Notes: generated from the letters alone by a model not told the origin. A stretch of 64,000 bases of DNA from Salinicola lusitanus (GCF_003206045.1 NZ_PZJM01000004.1:347274-411273); one strand, 5' to 3'; counted from the stretch's first letter, positions 7,906 to 18,751 are shown. Made by a program: numbers and translations.

Positions 7906-9177
7906 CTACAGGCTCTCGCCGACCTTGATGCGGGGGAGCTTGACCTCCGTCAGGGTGCCGCCTTCCTCGTGGTTGTAGAGACTCACGCCGCCACCGAACC
8001 GGTTGACGGTGGCGTGGGTGAGGAACAGCCCGATTCCCATGCCTTTGCTCTTGGTCGAGATGAAAGTGTCGCCCAACTGATCCGCGATCGACATCGGTAC
8101 GCCCGGGCCGTGGTCGCGGATGTCGATGACCACTTCGTCGGCGTTCCAGTCGAGGCTGGTGACGACGGCATCGGGGCTGGCATCGGCGGCGTTGTTGAGC
8201 AGGTTGATCATCGCCTGCTCCAGCGTGGCGTCGACGGCGATGGTCGGCTGGCCGCGCTTGCCGAGCACTTCCAGGCGATGGTTGACATCGGGACGCAGCA
8301 CCAGCCAGCGCTGGATCAGGTTCTGGAGCCAGGGGGTGGCGCGAAGCGTCTCGGGCTTCTCCAGGCGCCGCCGATCCGCATTGGCGACGAGGGTCTGCAG
8401 GCGCTGCTTGCAGGTGTCGACCTGATGACGCAGCAGGTCGATATCCTCCACCAGCGATGGCTGGTCGCTGGCCTCGTGGCGCATCTCCTTGAGCAGCACC
8501 GCCATCGTCGATAGCGGCGTGCCGAGCTCATGCGCCGTGCCGGCAGCCTGGGTTGCAACGGCCAGGATCTGCTCGTTGCGCAGCGCCGCCTCGCGAGTGC
8601 GCGACAGGGTCAGGTCACGTCGCCGCAAGGTGTGCGCCATCTTGAAAATGAAGAAGGTCAACAGGCTGCCGGAAAGAATGAAGTTCAGCCACATGCCCAG
8701 GGTATGCAGCTGGACGCCAAAGACGACCGTGCTGTTGGTCAACTGCGGGACCGGCTCGTAGAACAGCATCATGGTGGTGTAACTGGCGGTGGCCGCTATC
8801 GCGATGACCCAGGCGTGGAACCACGGCAGGGTGGCGGCGGCGATCCCCAGCGGTACCAGCAGGTAGGTGATGAAGGGGTTGCTCGAGCCGCCGGTGTAGT
8901 AGAACAGCAGGCTCAATCCGGCGATGTCGACCAGCCAGTGCAGCAGGTATTCGGTATCGGTGACCGCGCGGGGCCGGCCCAGTCGCCACCAGGTCGCCAC
9001 GTTGAACAGGCCCATGGCAACGATGACGCTGATGACCGGAAGAACGTGCAACTGGAATCCCAGCACCTCGATGCCGAAGATGATCGCGGCGAGGAAACCG
9101 GTCCAGGTGATACCGCGGACGATCGTCAGGCGAACCAGGTTGCGGTTCGGCGTCGAGAGCGGAAGCGGTTGCAGCAT
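7906..9177 (-). CDS. regB: RegB/PrrB/RoxS-type redox sensor kinase
   Basis: 423 residues from the ATG at 9175-9177, preceded by GGAGAG. Six membrane helices occupy about residues 15-180. The quinone-linked heptapeptide GGSSNPF, diagnostic of RegB, is at 96-102. The phospho-accepting His216 sits in TAHELGTPLSTM. The redox-active cysteine position is filled by Cys256 (VDTCKQRL). The ATPase domain has an N box (NLLNNAADASPD), DHGPGVP and GMGIGLFLTH. The protein should sense ubiquinone redox state and cysteine oxidation at the inner membrane and phosphorylate RegA. An in-frame upstream extension is basic, atypical and unlikely to be translated. Confidence 0.93.
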   Translation of the reverse strand: MLQPLPLSTPNRNLVRLTIVRGITWTGFLAAIIFGIEVLGFQLHVLPVISVIVAMGLFNVATWWRLGRPRAVTDTEYLLHWLVDIAGLSLLFYYTGGSSNPFITYLLVPLGIAAATLPWFHAWVIAIAATASYTTMMLFYEPVPQLTNSTVVFGVQLHTLGMWLNFILSGSLLTFFIFKMAHTLRRRDLTLSRTREAALRNEQILAVATQAAGTAHELGTPLSTMAVLLKEMRHEASDQPSLVEDIDLLRHQVDTCKQRLQTLVANADRRRLEKPETLRATPWLQNLIQRWLVLRPDVNHRLEVLGKRGQPTIAVDATLEQAMINLLNNAADASPDAVVTSLDWNADEVVIDIRDHGPGVPMSIADQLGDTFISTKSKGMGIGLFLTHATVNRFGGGVSLYNHEEGGTLTEVKLPRIKVGESL

Positions 9178-9480
9178 GGTCTCTCCGGGATCGAGTCGGG
9201 TGACGGCGTCGAAGTTGCCAGCAGTGACGATGGGGCTGGCTCGGCAGCGCCGCCAGCGTCGTCGCCATGTTAACGCAATGCCGGGAAGCGGCGTGAGCCC
9301 GGACATGGCCGCCGGGGTGGCGAGGGCAGTGTCCATTTGTCGCAGGTCCGGCCGGTGGTATCCGGCGGGTCGGGCGGCTACAACTCTGCGGGATCAGCGC
9401 GTACAATCGCCGCCATCTTCGATTCCCCGCGACCTCCCGGCCACGCCGCGTGAGTGCCGCCCCAGTCAGTGAAGCCTTTC
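9178..9480. promoter_or_regulatory. Divergent regB/prfC intergenic region
   Basis: About 300 bases carrying outward promoters for regB and prfC. On the plus strand TACAAT at 9402-9407 is a good -10 candidate for prfC, but the bases 17 upstream do not form a clear -35. No coding sequence is supported here. Confidence 0.35.
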
Positions 9481-11070
9481 ATGTCAGATGCTCAGCTCGC
9501 CCAGGAAGCGGCCCTACGCCGCACCTTCGCCATCATCAGTCACCCCGATGCGGGGAAGACGACGATCACCGAGAAAATGTTGCTATTCGGCAACGCCATT
9601 CAGTTGGCCGGCTCGGTCAAGAGCAAGCGGGCGGAGCGCCACGCCACCTCCGACTGGATGAAAATGGAGCAGGAGCGCGGCATCTCCGTCACCACCTCGG
9701 TGATGCAGTTCCCCTACAACGGGCGCATCGTCAACCTGCTCGACACCCCGGGGCACGAAGATTTTTCCGAGGATACCTATCGCACCCTGACCGCCGTGGA
9801 CTCGGCGCTGATGGTCATCGATGCGGCCAAGGGTGTCGAAGACCGTACCATCAAGTTGATGGAGGTCTGTCGGCTGCGCACTACGCCAATCCTGACCTTC
9901 ATCAACAAGATGGATCGCGAGACCCGGGATCCCATCGAAGTGATGGACGAGATCGAGACGGTTCTCGATATTGCCTGCGCGCCGATGACCTGGCCGATCG
10001 GCATGGGCCGTGCGTTCAAGGGGGTCTATCACCTCTACGACGACGTCATCCATCTCTACACCCAGGGCCAGGGCAACCGGATTCCGGAAGACAAGCGCAT
10101 CGAAGGACTGGACAGTCCCGAAGTGGACCGGGTACTGGGCGAGAGCGCGGCGGAAGAGCTGCGGATGGAGGTCGAACTGGTGCGAGGCGCGTCCCATCCG
10201 TTCGATCTGGAAGCCTACCGTCGCGGCGAGCTGTCGCCGGTCTACTTCGGCACGGCGATGGGTAATTTCGGTGTCCGGGAAATGCTCAACGGATTCGTCG
10301 AGTTCGCACCGACGCCCCAGGTGCGGGAGACCGATACGCGGGAAGTGGTCGCCGAAGATGGCCGCTTCTCCGGCTTCGTGTTCAAGATTCAGGCCAACAT
10401 GGATCCCAAGCACCGGGACCGGGTGGCGTTTCTGCGAATCTGTTCCGGCAAGTACGAACGCAACATGAAGATGCGTCACGTCCGGATCGGCAAGGAGGTC
10501 AAGATCGCCGATGCGCTGACCTTCATGGCCTCCGACCGTGCCCATGTCGAGGAGGCGTGGCCCGGCGACATCATCGGTCTGCACAATCACGGCACGATCC
10601 AGATCGGCGACACTTTCACCGCCGGCGAGGACATGCGCTTCCTCGGCATTCCGCACTTCGCGCCGGAGCTGTTCCGCCGGGTGCGGTTGCGCGACCCCCT
10701 GAAGATGAAGGCGCTGCAGAAGGGGCTTCAGCAGCTCTCGGAGGAGGGCGCGACCCAGGTCTTCCTGCCGCTGGACAACAACGACCTGATCGTCGGCGCG
10801 GTCGGTACGCTGCAGTTCGATGTCGTCGCCCATCGGCTCAAGGAGGAGTACAAGGTCGACTGCCTCTACGAACCCGTCAACGTCAACACGGCACGCTGGG
10901 TCTACTGTCCGGACGCGAAGAAGCTCGACGAGTTCAAGCGCAAGGGCAGCGCCAATCTGGCGCTGGATGGCGGCGACTACCTGACTTACCTGGCGCCGAC
11001 CCGGGTCAATCTCCAGATGACCCAGGAGCGCTGGCCGGAGATCGAGTTCCGGGCCACCCGCGAGCACTGA
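9481..11070 (+). CDS. prfC: Peptide chain release factor 3
   Basis: 529 residues, the usual RF3 length. A translational GTPase that recycles RF1/RF2 from the ribosome after termination. GTPase motifs: P loop SHPDAGKTT, switch [18 protein letters not shown], and NKMDR for guanine recognition. The remainder covers domain II and the RF3-specific C-terminal domain, ending RATREH. The ATG at 9481 gives [18 protein letters not shown], matching the family N-terminus; a longer frame start at 9454 does not. It is divergent from regB and followed after 148 nt by mscL. Confidence 0.96.
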   Translation: MSDAQLAQEAALRRTFAIISHPDAGKTTITEKMLLFGNAIQLAGSVKSKRAERHATSDWMKMEQERGISVTTSVMQFPYNGRIVNLLDTPGHEDFSEDTYRTLTAVDSALMVIDAAKGVEDRTIKLMEVCRLRTTPILTFINKMDRETRDPIEVMDEIETVLDIACAPMTWPIGMGRAFKGVYHLYDDVIHLYTQGQGNRIPEDKRIEGLDSPEVDRVLGESAAEELRMEVELVRGASHPFDLEAYRRGELSPVYFGTAMGNFGVREMLNGFVEFAPTPQVRETDTREVVAEDGRFSGFVFKIQANMDPKHRDRVAFLRICSGKYERNMKMRHVRIGKEVKIADALTFMASDRAHVEEAWPGDIIGLHNHGTIQIGDTFTAGEDMRFLGIPHFAPELFRRVRLRDPLKMKALQKGLQQLSEEGATQVFLPLDNNDLIVGAVGTLQFDVVAHRLKEEYKVDCLYEPVNVNTARWVYCPDAKKLDEFKRKGSANLALDGGDYLTYLAPTRVNLQMTQERWPEIEFRATREH

Positions 11071-11218
11071 GACGCGGCCGTTCTGGCACTGCCCGGGGGA
11101 GGCGATTTCATCTTGCCGCTCCCGGGCGGTTGGGCCATGCTGACTAGCGTCGCGGCCCGGCGGATGGCGGCCCCCCCCTAACAAGCGTCGTGCGATCGAC
11201 CAAAAAAGGAGAATGTCG

Positions 11219-11716
11219 ATGGCTTCCAAGTTCCTGAAGGAGTTCCGAGAGTTTGCCGTCAAGGGCAACGTCGTCGATATGGCGGTGGGTATCATCATTG
11301 GCGGTGCGTTCACGCTGATCGTGCAGAGCCTGGTCAAGAACGTGATGAACCCGATCCTCGGGCTGCTGATCGGTGGTGTCGACTTCTCCAACTTCTTCGT
11401 CGTGCTCAAGGAAGGCGCCACGGCGGGACCCTACGCCTCGCTCGCAGCCGCCCAGCAAGCTGGCGCCGTCACTCTGGACTACGGCCTGTTTCTCAACGCC
11501 GTGATCAGCTTCGTCATCGTGGCCTTTGTGGTGTTCCTGCTGGTGCGCAGCATCAACCGCATGAAGCGCGAGGAGGCCGTTGCGCCCAAGGCGCCGACGG
11601 ACAAGGCCTGCCCCTACTGCTTCATGACGATCCCGGTCAAGGCGACCAAGTGCGGCCACTGCACTGCCGACCTGCCGGTGTCGGACCCCGAGCCGCAAGG
11701 GACAGCCGCGACCTGA
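11219..11716 (+). CDS. mscL: Large-conductance mechanosensitive channel with C-terminal zinc ribbon
   Basis: 165 residues from the second of two in-frame ATGs; AGGAG lies 7 nt before it and only 1 nt before the first (11213). Residues 1-115 are Msc[24 protein letters not shown] (amphipathic helix and pore-lining TM1), a periplasmic loop, and TM2 ([17 protein letters not shown]). The usual short cytoplasmic helix is replaced or extended by C131-P-Y-C134 and C145-G-H-C148, a four-cysteine rubredoxin/zinc-ribbon-like knuckle. E. coli MscL (136 residues) lacks it, though related tails occur in other proteobacterial MscLs. The channel releases solutes on hypo-osmotic shock, fitting a halophile. 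A run of eight C bases lies about 40 nt upstream. The TatD gene starts 3 nt after the stop. Confidence 0.94.
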   Translation: MASKFLKEFREFAVKGNVVDMAVGIIIGGAFTLIVQSLVKNVMNPILGLLIGGVDFSNFFVVLKEGATAGPYASLAAAQQAGAVTLDYGLFLNAVISFVIVAFVVFLLVRSINRMKREEAVAPKAPTDKACPYCFMTIPVKATKCGHCTADLPVSDPEPQGTAAT

Positions 11717-11719
11717 GTC

Positions 11720-12493
11720 ATGCTGTTCGACGCCCACTGTCACCTCGATTTCGACAGTTTCGACGCCGATCGCCAAGCCGTCTTCGAACGTGCCCATGCG
11801 GTTGGCGTTTCGCGTTTCATGGTGCCGGGAACGACGCGTGAGCGCTGGGGGGCGGTGTTGAGCCTGGGGGAGCGTGCCGACGTGGTAGTGGCGCTCGGGC
11901 TGCACCCCTATTTCATCGCCCAGCACGCCGCCGGTGATCTCGAGGCGCTGGAGAAGGCCGTGGCGCCCGGCGATCGACTCGTCGGCATTGGCGAGTGCGG
12001 GATCGACGCCAGATTCGAGGCGACGCTGGAGCGTCAATGGGAGCTGTTCGAAGCGCAACTGCAGCTGGCGAAGCGGTATCGGCTGCCGGTCATCATCCAC
12101 TGCGTCCACGCCGATGATCAGGTGGCCAAGCGACTGAAGCAGCTCGATCTTCCGGCGCGCGGCCTGATTCACGCCTTCGGCGGCAGCCCGGAACAGGCCA
12201 AGCGTTTCGTGGATCTCGGCTACCGGCTCGGGCTTGGCGGTGCTGTCACCTACGATCGCGCCAAGCGCTTGCATCGGGCGGTAAGGGCGATACCCGACGA
12301 CGGCTTCGTGCTCGAGACCGATAGCCCCGACATGCCGTTGGCCGGGCGTCAGGGGCAGCGCAACGAGCCCGCCCATCTCGACGAGACCCTGGCCCGTGTC
12401 GCGCTGTTGCGGGGCCAGGATGCCGACTGGGTCGCCGCCAGCGCCTGGGACAATACCCACCGGCTCTTCCGACTGGAGGCGGCGTCGCCCTGA
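11720..12493 (+). CDS. TatD-family metal-dependent hydrolase (YjjV-like)
   Basis: 257 residues forming a TIM-barrel amidohydrolase-like enzyme. Metal ligands: H6 and H8 in DAHCHLD, the Glu of GECGID, His of IIHCVH, His of IHAFGGS, and Asp of ETDSPDMP. The last motif is a signature of TatD DNases. The sequence is closer to YjjV than to TatD or YcfH (GIDARF, EPAHL). It probably acts as a 3'-5' exonuclease or deoxyribonuclease; the physiological substrate is uncertain. The gene starts 3 nt after mscL, indicating co-translation, and converges on ygfZ with only 16 nt between stops. Confidence 0.9.
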   Translation: MLFDAHCHLDFDSFDADRQAVFERAHAVGVSRFMVPGTTRERWGAVLSLGERADVVVALGLHPYFIAQHAAGDLEALEKAVAPGDRLVGIGECGIDARFEATLERQWELFEAQLQLAKRYRLPVIIHCVHADDQVAKRLKQLDLPARGLIHAFGGSPEQAKRFVDLGYRLGLGGAVTYDRAKRLHRAVRAIPDDGFVLETDSPDMPLAGRQGQRNEPAHLDETLARVALLRGQDADWVAASAWDNTHRLFRLEAASP

Positions 12494-12509
12494 GTGGAAG
12501 CCGTCGTCG

Positions 12510-13559
12510 TCAGGCGGTCGCGGTCCCGTCGACGACGGACTCGGGATCGAGACGTTCGAGAGGATAGGGCAGCTCGCGCAACACCAAGTGACGTTCGCCG
12601 ACGAACAGTGGCGATTCCTCGTCCTGGCTGGTGTTGAGAACGGCCAGGACGGCGCAGGACCCGGAATCGTCGTCGTTGACTGCCTGGAATATCTCGCCCA
12701 CGCGCTTGGCCTCGCCATTGCGAATCTCCTCGCCGATAACGGGCAGCGATCTGCCTTCCAGCGAGGCGATCCGCAGGCGTCTTTTGACCTGCCCCCGGAA
12801 ATGCGCCCTTGCCACCACTTCCTGGCCGGTGTAGCAGCCCTTGCGAAAGCTGATGCCGCCCAAGGCTTCCCAGTTGATCATCTGCGGCAGAAAGGCGTCG
12901 CTGTGATCGGCGGTGAGCCAGGCGACGCCGGCATCGATATCCGCACGCCGCCACAGAATCGTATTCGCGGCGCTGGCGGACTGGCTCAACGACTCCCATC
13001 GTGTTGCGGCCTCGGCGGCTGGCAGGATCAGCATCGCGCGGGGCTGGCCGGCGGGCTGGCGCAAGGCGACGATGCCCTCCTGCTGAGTCATGTGCCAGTC
13101 GAGACGGGGCAGGCCGGCAACGGACGTCCACGACTCGGGGCGCCCGATCATGCCGATCAGGGCCAGATCCTGGCGATGGCTCAGCTTCACCTTGTAGAAA
13201 GGGGCGTATTTCCCGAGATGAGTCGCCAGGGAAGCGGCCAGCGAGGCGTGCAGCAGCAGCCAGTAGCGTTCGGCGGATACCTTGAGGACTTCGGCATTGG
13301 CGATCATGCGCCCCTTCGGCGTACAGAAGGCGGTCAGGGGCGCGAAGTCGCCATCCGCATGCTCGACGTTGGCGCTGGTCTGACCCTGCAGAAAGCGAGC
13401 CGCATCGGGGCCGTCGCATTCGAGGATACTCAGGTGGGTGAGCGGTACCAGGTGTGTGCCGTCACTGGCGGAGCCGTGATCGCTGTTCGGGAACACCCAG
13501 TCGTGCTCATTCGACTGGCGTCCGCCCTGGGCCGTGAGATATGCCAGCCAATCGTCCAT
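12510..13559 (-). CDS. ygfZ: tRNA-modifying/Fe-S cluster protein YgfZ
   Basis: 349 residues of the folate-binding GcvT-like family. The diagnostic motif K240-G-C242-Y-T-G-Q-E247 with the essential Cys is intact and followed by VVARAHFRGQVKRRL. YgfZ helps assemble or repair certain Fe-S enzymes (for example MiaB) in a tetrahydrofolate-dependent way. AGGAGG stands 8 nt before the ATG. It is a single-gene transcription unit on the minus strand, convergent with the TatD gene and divergent from the small HMA-like gene. Confidence 0.93.
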   Translation of the reverse strand: MDDWLAYLTAQGGRQSNEHDWVFPNSDHGSASDGTHLVPLTHLSILECDGPDAARFLQGQTSANVEHADGDFAPLTAFCTPKGRMIANAEVLKVSAERYWLLLHASLAASLATHLGKYAPFYKVKLSHRQDLALIGMIGRPESWTSVAGLPRLDWHMTQQEGIVALRQPAGQPRAMLILPAAEAATRWESLSQSASAANTILWRRADIDAGVAWLTADHSDAFLPQMINWEALGGISFRKGCYTGQEVVARAHFRGQVKRRLRIASLEGRSLPVIGEEIRNGEAKRVGEIFQAVNDDDSGSCAVLAVLNTSQDEESPLFVGERHLVLRELPYPLERLDPESVVDGTATA

Positions 13560-13585
13560 CCGATGCCTCCTGTGAAAACGGTTGT

Positions 13586-13608
13586 CGGTACCGGCGTCGG
13601 CGGTACCG
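13586..13608. repeat. Paired palindrome upstream of ygfZ
   Basis: The self-complementary octamer CGGTACCG occurs twice, separated by GCGTCGG. The two copies can form an 8-bp stem with a 7-nt loop or act as two operator half-sites. It lies 27-49 nt upstream of the ygfZ start, where a promoter or 5' leader would be. No regulator is assigned. Confidence 0.4.
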
Positions 13609-13735
13609 GAGTGTGGTGTCTGGCCTCAAGATGGCGGCGATATCCGGCCATTGCAACGCCAGGTCGCGCAAACGGCGTGCTAGTCTATGCTGTCTGCCTG
13701 AAATCGTCGTGGAAGACCGTTGTGGAGAGTCTCGC

Positions 13736-13933
13736 ATGTCCCGTATCAATCTCACGCTGAGCGGCGTATCGACGCCGGAAGACCTCAATCGTGTCACGAC
13801 CGCCCTGATGATGGTGGATGGTGTCGAAAGCGTCGATATCGGCCGGGAGTGGGCCGAGGTGGAAGGGCGTGTCAACCGCGACGCGCTGATCGCGGCGGTG
13901 GAGGCGCTGAAATCGGGATTTACCGCTCGATGA
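13736..13933 (+). CDS. Small HMA-fold-like protein lacking the metal-binding cysteines
   Basis: 65 residues with the beta-alpha-beta-beta-alpha-beta spacing of heavy-metal-associated domains: SRINLTLSGV, a helix rich in Leu/Val, VDGVESVDIGREWAEVEG, then a second helix DALIAAVEALKSGF. In true copper chaperones the loop after strand 1 reads GMTCxxC; here it is GVSTPED, so both metal cysteines are absent. GGAG lies 7 nt before the ATG, supporting translation. A longer in-frame extension upstream is Arg/Cys-rich and not family-like. The gene sits between ygfZ and uvrB. Function is unknown; it may be a metal-independent interaction domain. Confidence 0.7.
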   Translation: MSRINLTLSGVSTPEDLNRVTTALMMVDGVESVDIGREWAEVEGRVNRDALIAAVEALKSGFTAR

Positions 13934-14015
13934 TCGTGGCTCGCCCCCCGAGCGATGGCACTCTAAGTTGCACCTCGCCCTTGAATGACGGTCGTTTGGA
14001 CCCTAATTAGTCACC

Positions 14016-16049
<2,034 letters not shown>

Positions 16050-16070
16050 GCGAGGTCAGGAAGCGCGAGA

Positions 16071-16892
16071 ATGCCGGAAGGACCGGAAATACGCCGTGTC
16101 GCGGATCGGCTGGGGAAGGTGCTGGTCGGCAGACCCCTGGTCCAGACCTGGTTCGCCTTTGCCGAGATCGCACCGATAGCCGGGCGCCTGGGCCGAAGCC
16201 GGGTAACGGCGGTCGACTGCTGGGGCAAGGCGCTGTTGATCACCTTCAGCGATGGGCACGTGCTCTATTCCCACAACCAGCTCTATGGCGTCTGGCGTAT
16301 TCACCGTCGCGGCCACGCGCCGACCTCGGGGCGGAAGCTACGTGCCCGGCTGACGACCGCGACCCACGCCGCCAGTCTCTACAGTGCCTCGGACATCTCG
16401 CTCTGGACCATCGAGACCGTTCGGCAGCAGCCATTTCTGGCCCGCCTGGGACCGGATCTGCTGACTCACGACGTCTCGGTGGGGGATATCGAGGCGCGGT
16501 TGACGGAGTCCCGCTTCGCGGGTCGGGGGCTTGGCGGGCTGCTGCTGGATCAGGGGTTCTACGCCGGTATCGGCAACTATCTTCGCTCGGAGATCCTGTT
16601 CTACGCGGGGTTGTCGCCGAGAAAACGCCCCAGGGATCTGACGGCCGCACAGCGCCAGCGACTGGCGCGCGTCATCCTGGCCACGATCCAGCAGGCCTAT
16701 CGACAAGCCGGGGTCACCAACCGTCCCGTGTGGCGCAAGCGCTTGCAGCGGGCCGGGGAACATCGCGACCAGTGGCGGTTCGCCGTGTTCGACCGCGAAG
16801 ACCTGCCATGTCACGCCTGTGATTCGATCATCGTTCGCGAAGCCGTTGCCTCTCGGCGCCTCTATCGTTGCCCCGTTTGCCAGCCGGAGTGA
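16071..16892 (+). CDS. nei: Endonuclease VIII (DNA glycosylase/AP lyase)
   Basis: 273 residues of the Fpg/Nei family. It excises oxidised pyrimidines and nicks the resulting abasic site. The N-terminal MPEGPEIRRVADRL carries the catalytic Pro2 and Glu3, the latter as PEGPEIRR, typical of Nei. A helix-two-turn-helix (GFYAGIGNYLRSEILF) precedes the C-terminal zinc finger CHAC-x18-CPVC, whose loop ends RRLYRCPVC. YSHNQLYGVWR also matches Nei rather than MutM. It lies 21 nt downstream of uvrB and reads on from the same promoter, probably. Confidence 0.94.
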   Translation: MPEGPEIRRVADRLGKVLVGRPLVQTWFAFAEIAPIAGRLGRSRVTAVDCWGKALLITFSDGHVLYSHNQLYGVWRIHRRGHAPTSGRKLRARLTTATHAASLYSASDISLWTIETVRQQPFLARLGPDLLTHDVSVGDIEARLTESRFAGRGLGGLLLDQGFYAGIGNYLRSEILFYAGLSPRKRPRDLTAAQRQRLARVILATIQQAYRQAGVTNRPVWRKRLQRAGEHRDQWRFAVFDREDLPCHACDSIIVREAVASRRLYRCPVCQPE

Positions 16893-16967
16893 CGAAACTC
16901 CATTGACGGGGTCAGCAATACATTTTGGTTTATACCGTTATCTTTCATGGCTGGTAAAAGTTGCAAA

Positions 16968-16996
16968 CTGCCAATCTTCGTTCGCTAGGGTATGAT
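16968..16996 (+). promoter_or_regulatory. Candidate sigma-70 promoter for fumarase
   Basis: CTGCCA (16968-16973) and TATGAT (16991-16996) are separated by exactly 17 nt in an AT-rich island that follows nei. The -10 matches 5 of 6 and the -35 4 of 6 consensus bases. The predicted transcript would have a leader of roughly 65 nt before the fumarase start. Confidence 0.5.
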
Positions 16997-17070
16997 TGGC
17001 GCCCTCGAAGCTACCGACCCGCGGACGATCGAACCGTCGGGCAGTTACCGTGACCAGCAGGAGACCGATG

Positions 17071-18576
17071 ATGACCGTGATCCGCCAGGAGGATCTCATT
17101 CAGAGCGTGGCCGATGCGCTGCAGTACATCTCCTATTATCACCCCAAGGATTTCATCGATGCCATGCACGCGGCCTACCAGCGGGAAGAGAACCCCGCGG
17201 CGCGCGATGCCATCGCTCAGATCCTGATCAACTCCAGGATGTGTGCCACCGGCCACCGGCCGATCTGTCAGGACACCGGCATTGTCACGGTCTTCGTTCA
17301 CGTCGGCATGAACGTGCGCTGGGAAGCCGACATGAGTCTCGACGACATGGTCAACGAAGGGGTGCGCCGCGCCTATCTGCTGCCCGATAACGTGCTGCGC
17401 GCGTCGGTGCTGGCCGACCCCGATGGCAAGCGCAAGAATACCGGTGACAACACGCCTGCGGTGATTCATCACAAGCTGGTGCCGGGCGACACGGTCGAGA
17501 TCCACGTCGCGGCCAAGGGTGGTGGCAGCGAGGCCAAATCCAAGTTCGCGATGCTCAATCCCTCCGACAACGTGGTCGACTGGGTGCTGGAGCAGCTACC
17601 CAAGATGGGCGCTGGCTGGTGTCCGCCGGGCATGCTCGGCATCGGCATCGGCGGCACCGCGGAGAAGGCGATGGAGCTGGCGAAGGAAGCGCTACTCGAC
17701 CCGATCGACATTCAGGCACTGCAGGCGCGCGGTGCCGGCAACCGGGCCGAGGAGCTGCGCCTGGAGCTATTCGACAAGGTCAACCGCAGCGGCATCGGCG
17801 CCCAGGGGCTGGGCGGTCTGACCACGGTGCTCGATATCAAGGTCAAGGATTACCCGACTCACGCCGCCAACAAGCCGGTGGCGATCATCCCCAACTGCGC
17901 CGCGACCCGTCACGTGCACTTCACGCTGGATGGCAGCGGCGCGGCTGTGCTGCCGGCACCGAAACTCGACGATTGGCCCGAGATCACCTGGGAGGTGGGC
18001 AAGGGTGTGCGGCGGGTCAATCTCGACGAGATTACCCCGGAAGCCGTGCGCGAATGGCAGCCTGGCGATACCGTGCTGCTGTCGGGCAAGCTGCTGACCG
18101 GACGGGATGCCGCGCACAAGCGAATGATCGATATGCTGGCCAAGGGCGAATCGCTGCCGGTGGATTTGAAGAATCGCTTCATCTACTACGTCGGCCCGGT
18201 CGACCCGGTGGGTGACGAGGTGGTCGGACCGGCAGGACCCACCACGGCGACGCGGATGGACAAGTTCACACGGACGCTGCTCGAGCAGACCGGCCTGCTG
18301 GGCATGGTCGGCAAGGCCGAGCGCGGCCCGCTGGCGATCGAGGCGATTCGCGACAATCAGGCAGTCTATCTGATGGCTGTCGGCGGCGCCGCCTATCTGG
18401 TCGCTCAGGCGATCAAGAAGGCCGAGGTGATCGCGTTCGACGACCTGGGCATGGAAGCGATCTACGAGTTCGAGGTCGAGGACATGCCGGTCACGGTGGC
18501 CGTGGACCACCTGGGAACATCGGTTCACCAGACGGGGCCCGCCAAGTGGAAGGAAATCATCGCCGAGCGGGTCTGA
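17071..18576 (+). CDS. fumA: Class I fumarate hydratase (4Fe-4S)
   Basis: About 501 residues. Converts fumarate and malate in the TCA cycle, cytoplasmic and oxygen-sensitive. The three cysteine regions expected to bind the 4Fe-4S cluster are RPICQDTGIV, GAGWCPPGMLGIGIGG and IPNCAATRHVHF. The C-terminal beta domain has GKLLTGRDAAHKRM and VGPAGPTTATRMD. The size matches the single-polypeptide fumarases of Pseudomonas and Halomonas rather than the 548-residue E. coli FumA. Two adjacent ATGs (17068, 17071) follow AGGAG; the second has the better 7-nt spacing. It is flanked by a candidate promoter and a strong terminator, so it is monocistronic. Confidence 0.95.
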   Translation: MTVIRQEDLIQSVADALQYISYYHPKDFIDAMHAAYQREENPAARDAIAQILINSRMCATGHRPICQDTGIVTVFVHVGMNVRWEADMSLDDMVNEGVRRAYLLPDNVLRASVLADPDGKRKNTGDNTPAVIHHKLVPGDTVEIHVAAKGGGSEAKSKFAMLNPSDNVVDWVLEQLPKMGAGWCPPGMLGIGIGGTAEKAMELAKEALLDPIDIQALQARGAGNRAEELRLELFDKVNRSGIGAQGLGGLTTVLDIKVKDYPTHAANKPVAIIPNCAATRHVHFTLDGSGAAVLPAPKLDDWPEITWEVGKGVRRVNLDEITPEAVREWQPGDTVLLSGKLLTGRDAAHKRMIDMLAKGESLPVDLKNRFIYYVGPVDPVGDEVVGPAGPTTATRMDKFTRTLLEQTGLLGMVGKAERGPLAIEAIRDNQAVYLMAVGGAAYLVAQAIKKAEVIAFDDLGMEAIYEFEVEDMPVTVAVDHLGTSVHQTGPAKWKEIIAERV

Positions 18577-18638
18577 GCGCCAGGTGACGGAACCCGTCGG
18601 CGAGCGAAGCCGGCTGCTATTGCGTCAACGGAACCCGT

Positions 18639-18674
18639 AAAGAAGAGAGCCCCTGTGGGGCTCTCTTCTTTTTT
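18639..18674 (+). terminator. Strong intrinsic terminator after fumarase
   Basis: AAGAAGAGAGCCCC pairs with GGGGCTCTCTTCTT around a TGT loop, giving a stem of at least 13 bp directly followed by a T run. It is the clearest rho-independent terminator in the window. It lies 60 nt after the fumarase stop and before cls. Confidence 0.93.
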
Positions 18675-18715
18675 CGGTATGATGTTGGTTAGGCTGACGA
18701 TTTCTGGCGGAGAGG

Positions 18716-18751
18716 ATGACAATGCAGCGTTGCGGAAGATGTCGGACATGA
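18716..18751 (+). CDS. Possible 11-codon leader peptide overlapping the cls start
   Basis: An ATG at 18716 preceded by GCGGAGAGG opens a frame MTMQRCGRCRT that ends in a TGA overlapping the ATG of cls (ATGA at 18748-18751). It has a better ribosome site than cls itself, so ribosomes finishing it could reinitiate at cls. It contains two Cys and three Arg codons. Translation is not proven; it may be a chance frame. Confidence 0.25.
   Translation: MTMQRCGRCRT

Noticed and set aside
11080-11140. GC-rich imperfect hairpin after prfC as a terminator
   Set aside because: The stem has mismatches and bulges and no T run follows.
11170-11180. Run of eight C bases upstream of mscL considered as a phase-variation tract
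   Set aside because: It is short and lies outside any coding frame and not clearly between -35 and -10 elements.
9583-11421. A 612-codon open frame on the minus strand across prfC
   Set aside because: It is a shadow of the GC-rich prfC coding frame. Its composition is repetitive (rich in Leu, His, Arg, Asp, Val) with no domain or ribosome site.
11144-12718. A 524-codon minus-strand frame across mscL and the TatD gene
   Set aside because: Both plus-strand genes are clear family members; the opposing frame has no recognisable motif.
13934-14015. SOS (LexA) box upstream of uvrB
   Set aside because: No CTGT-N8-ACAG or close match could be found.
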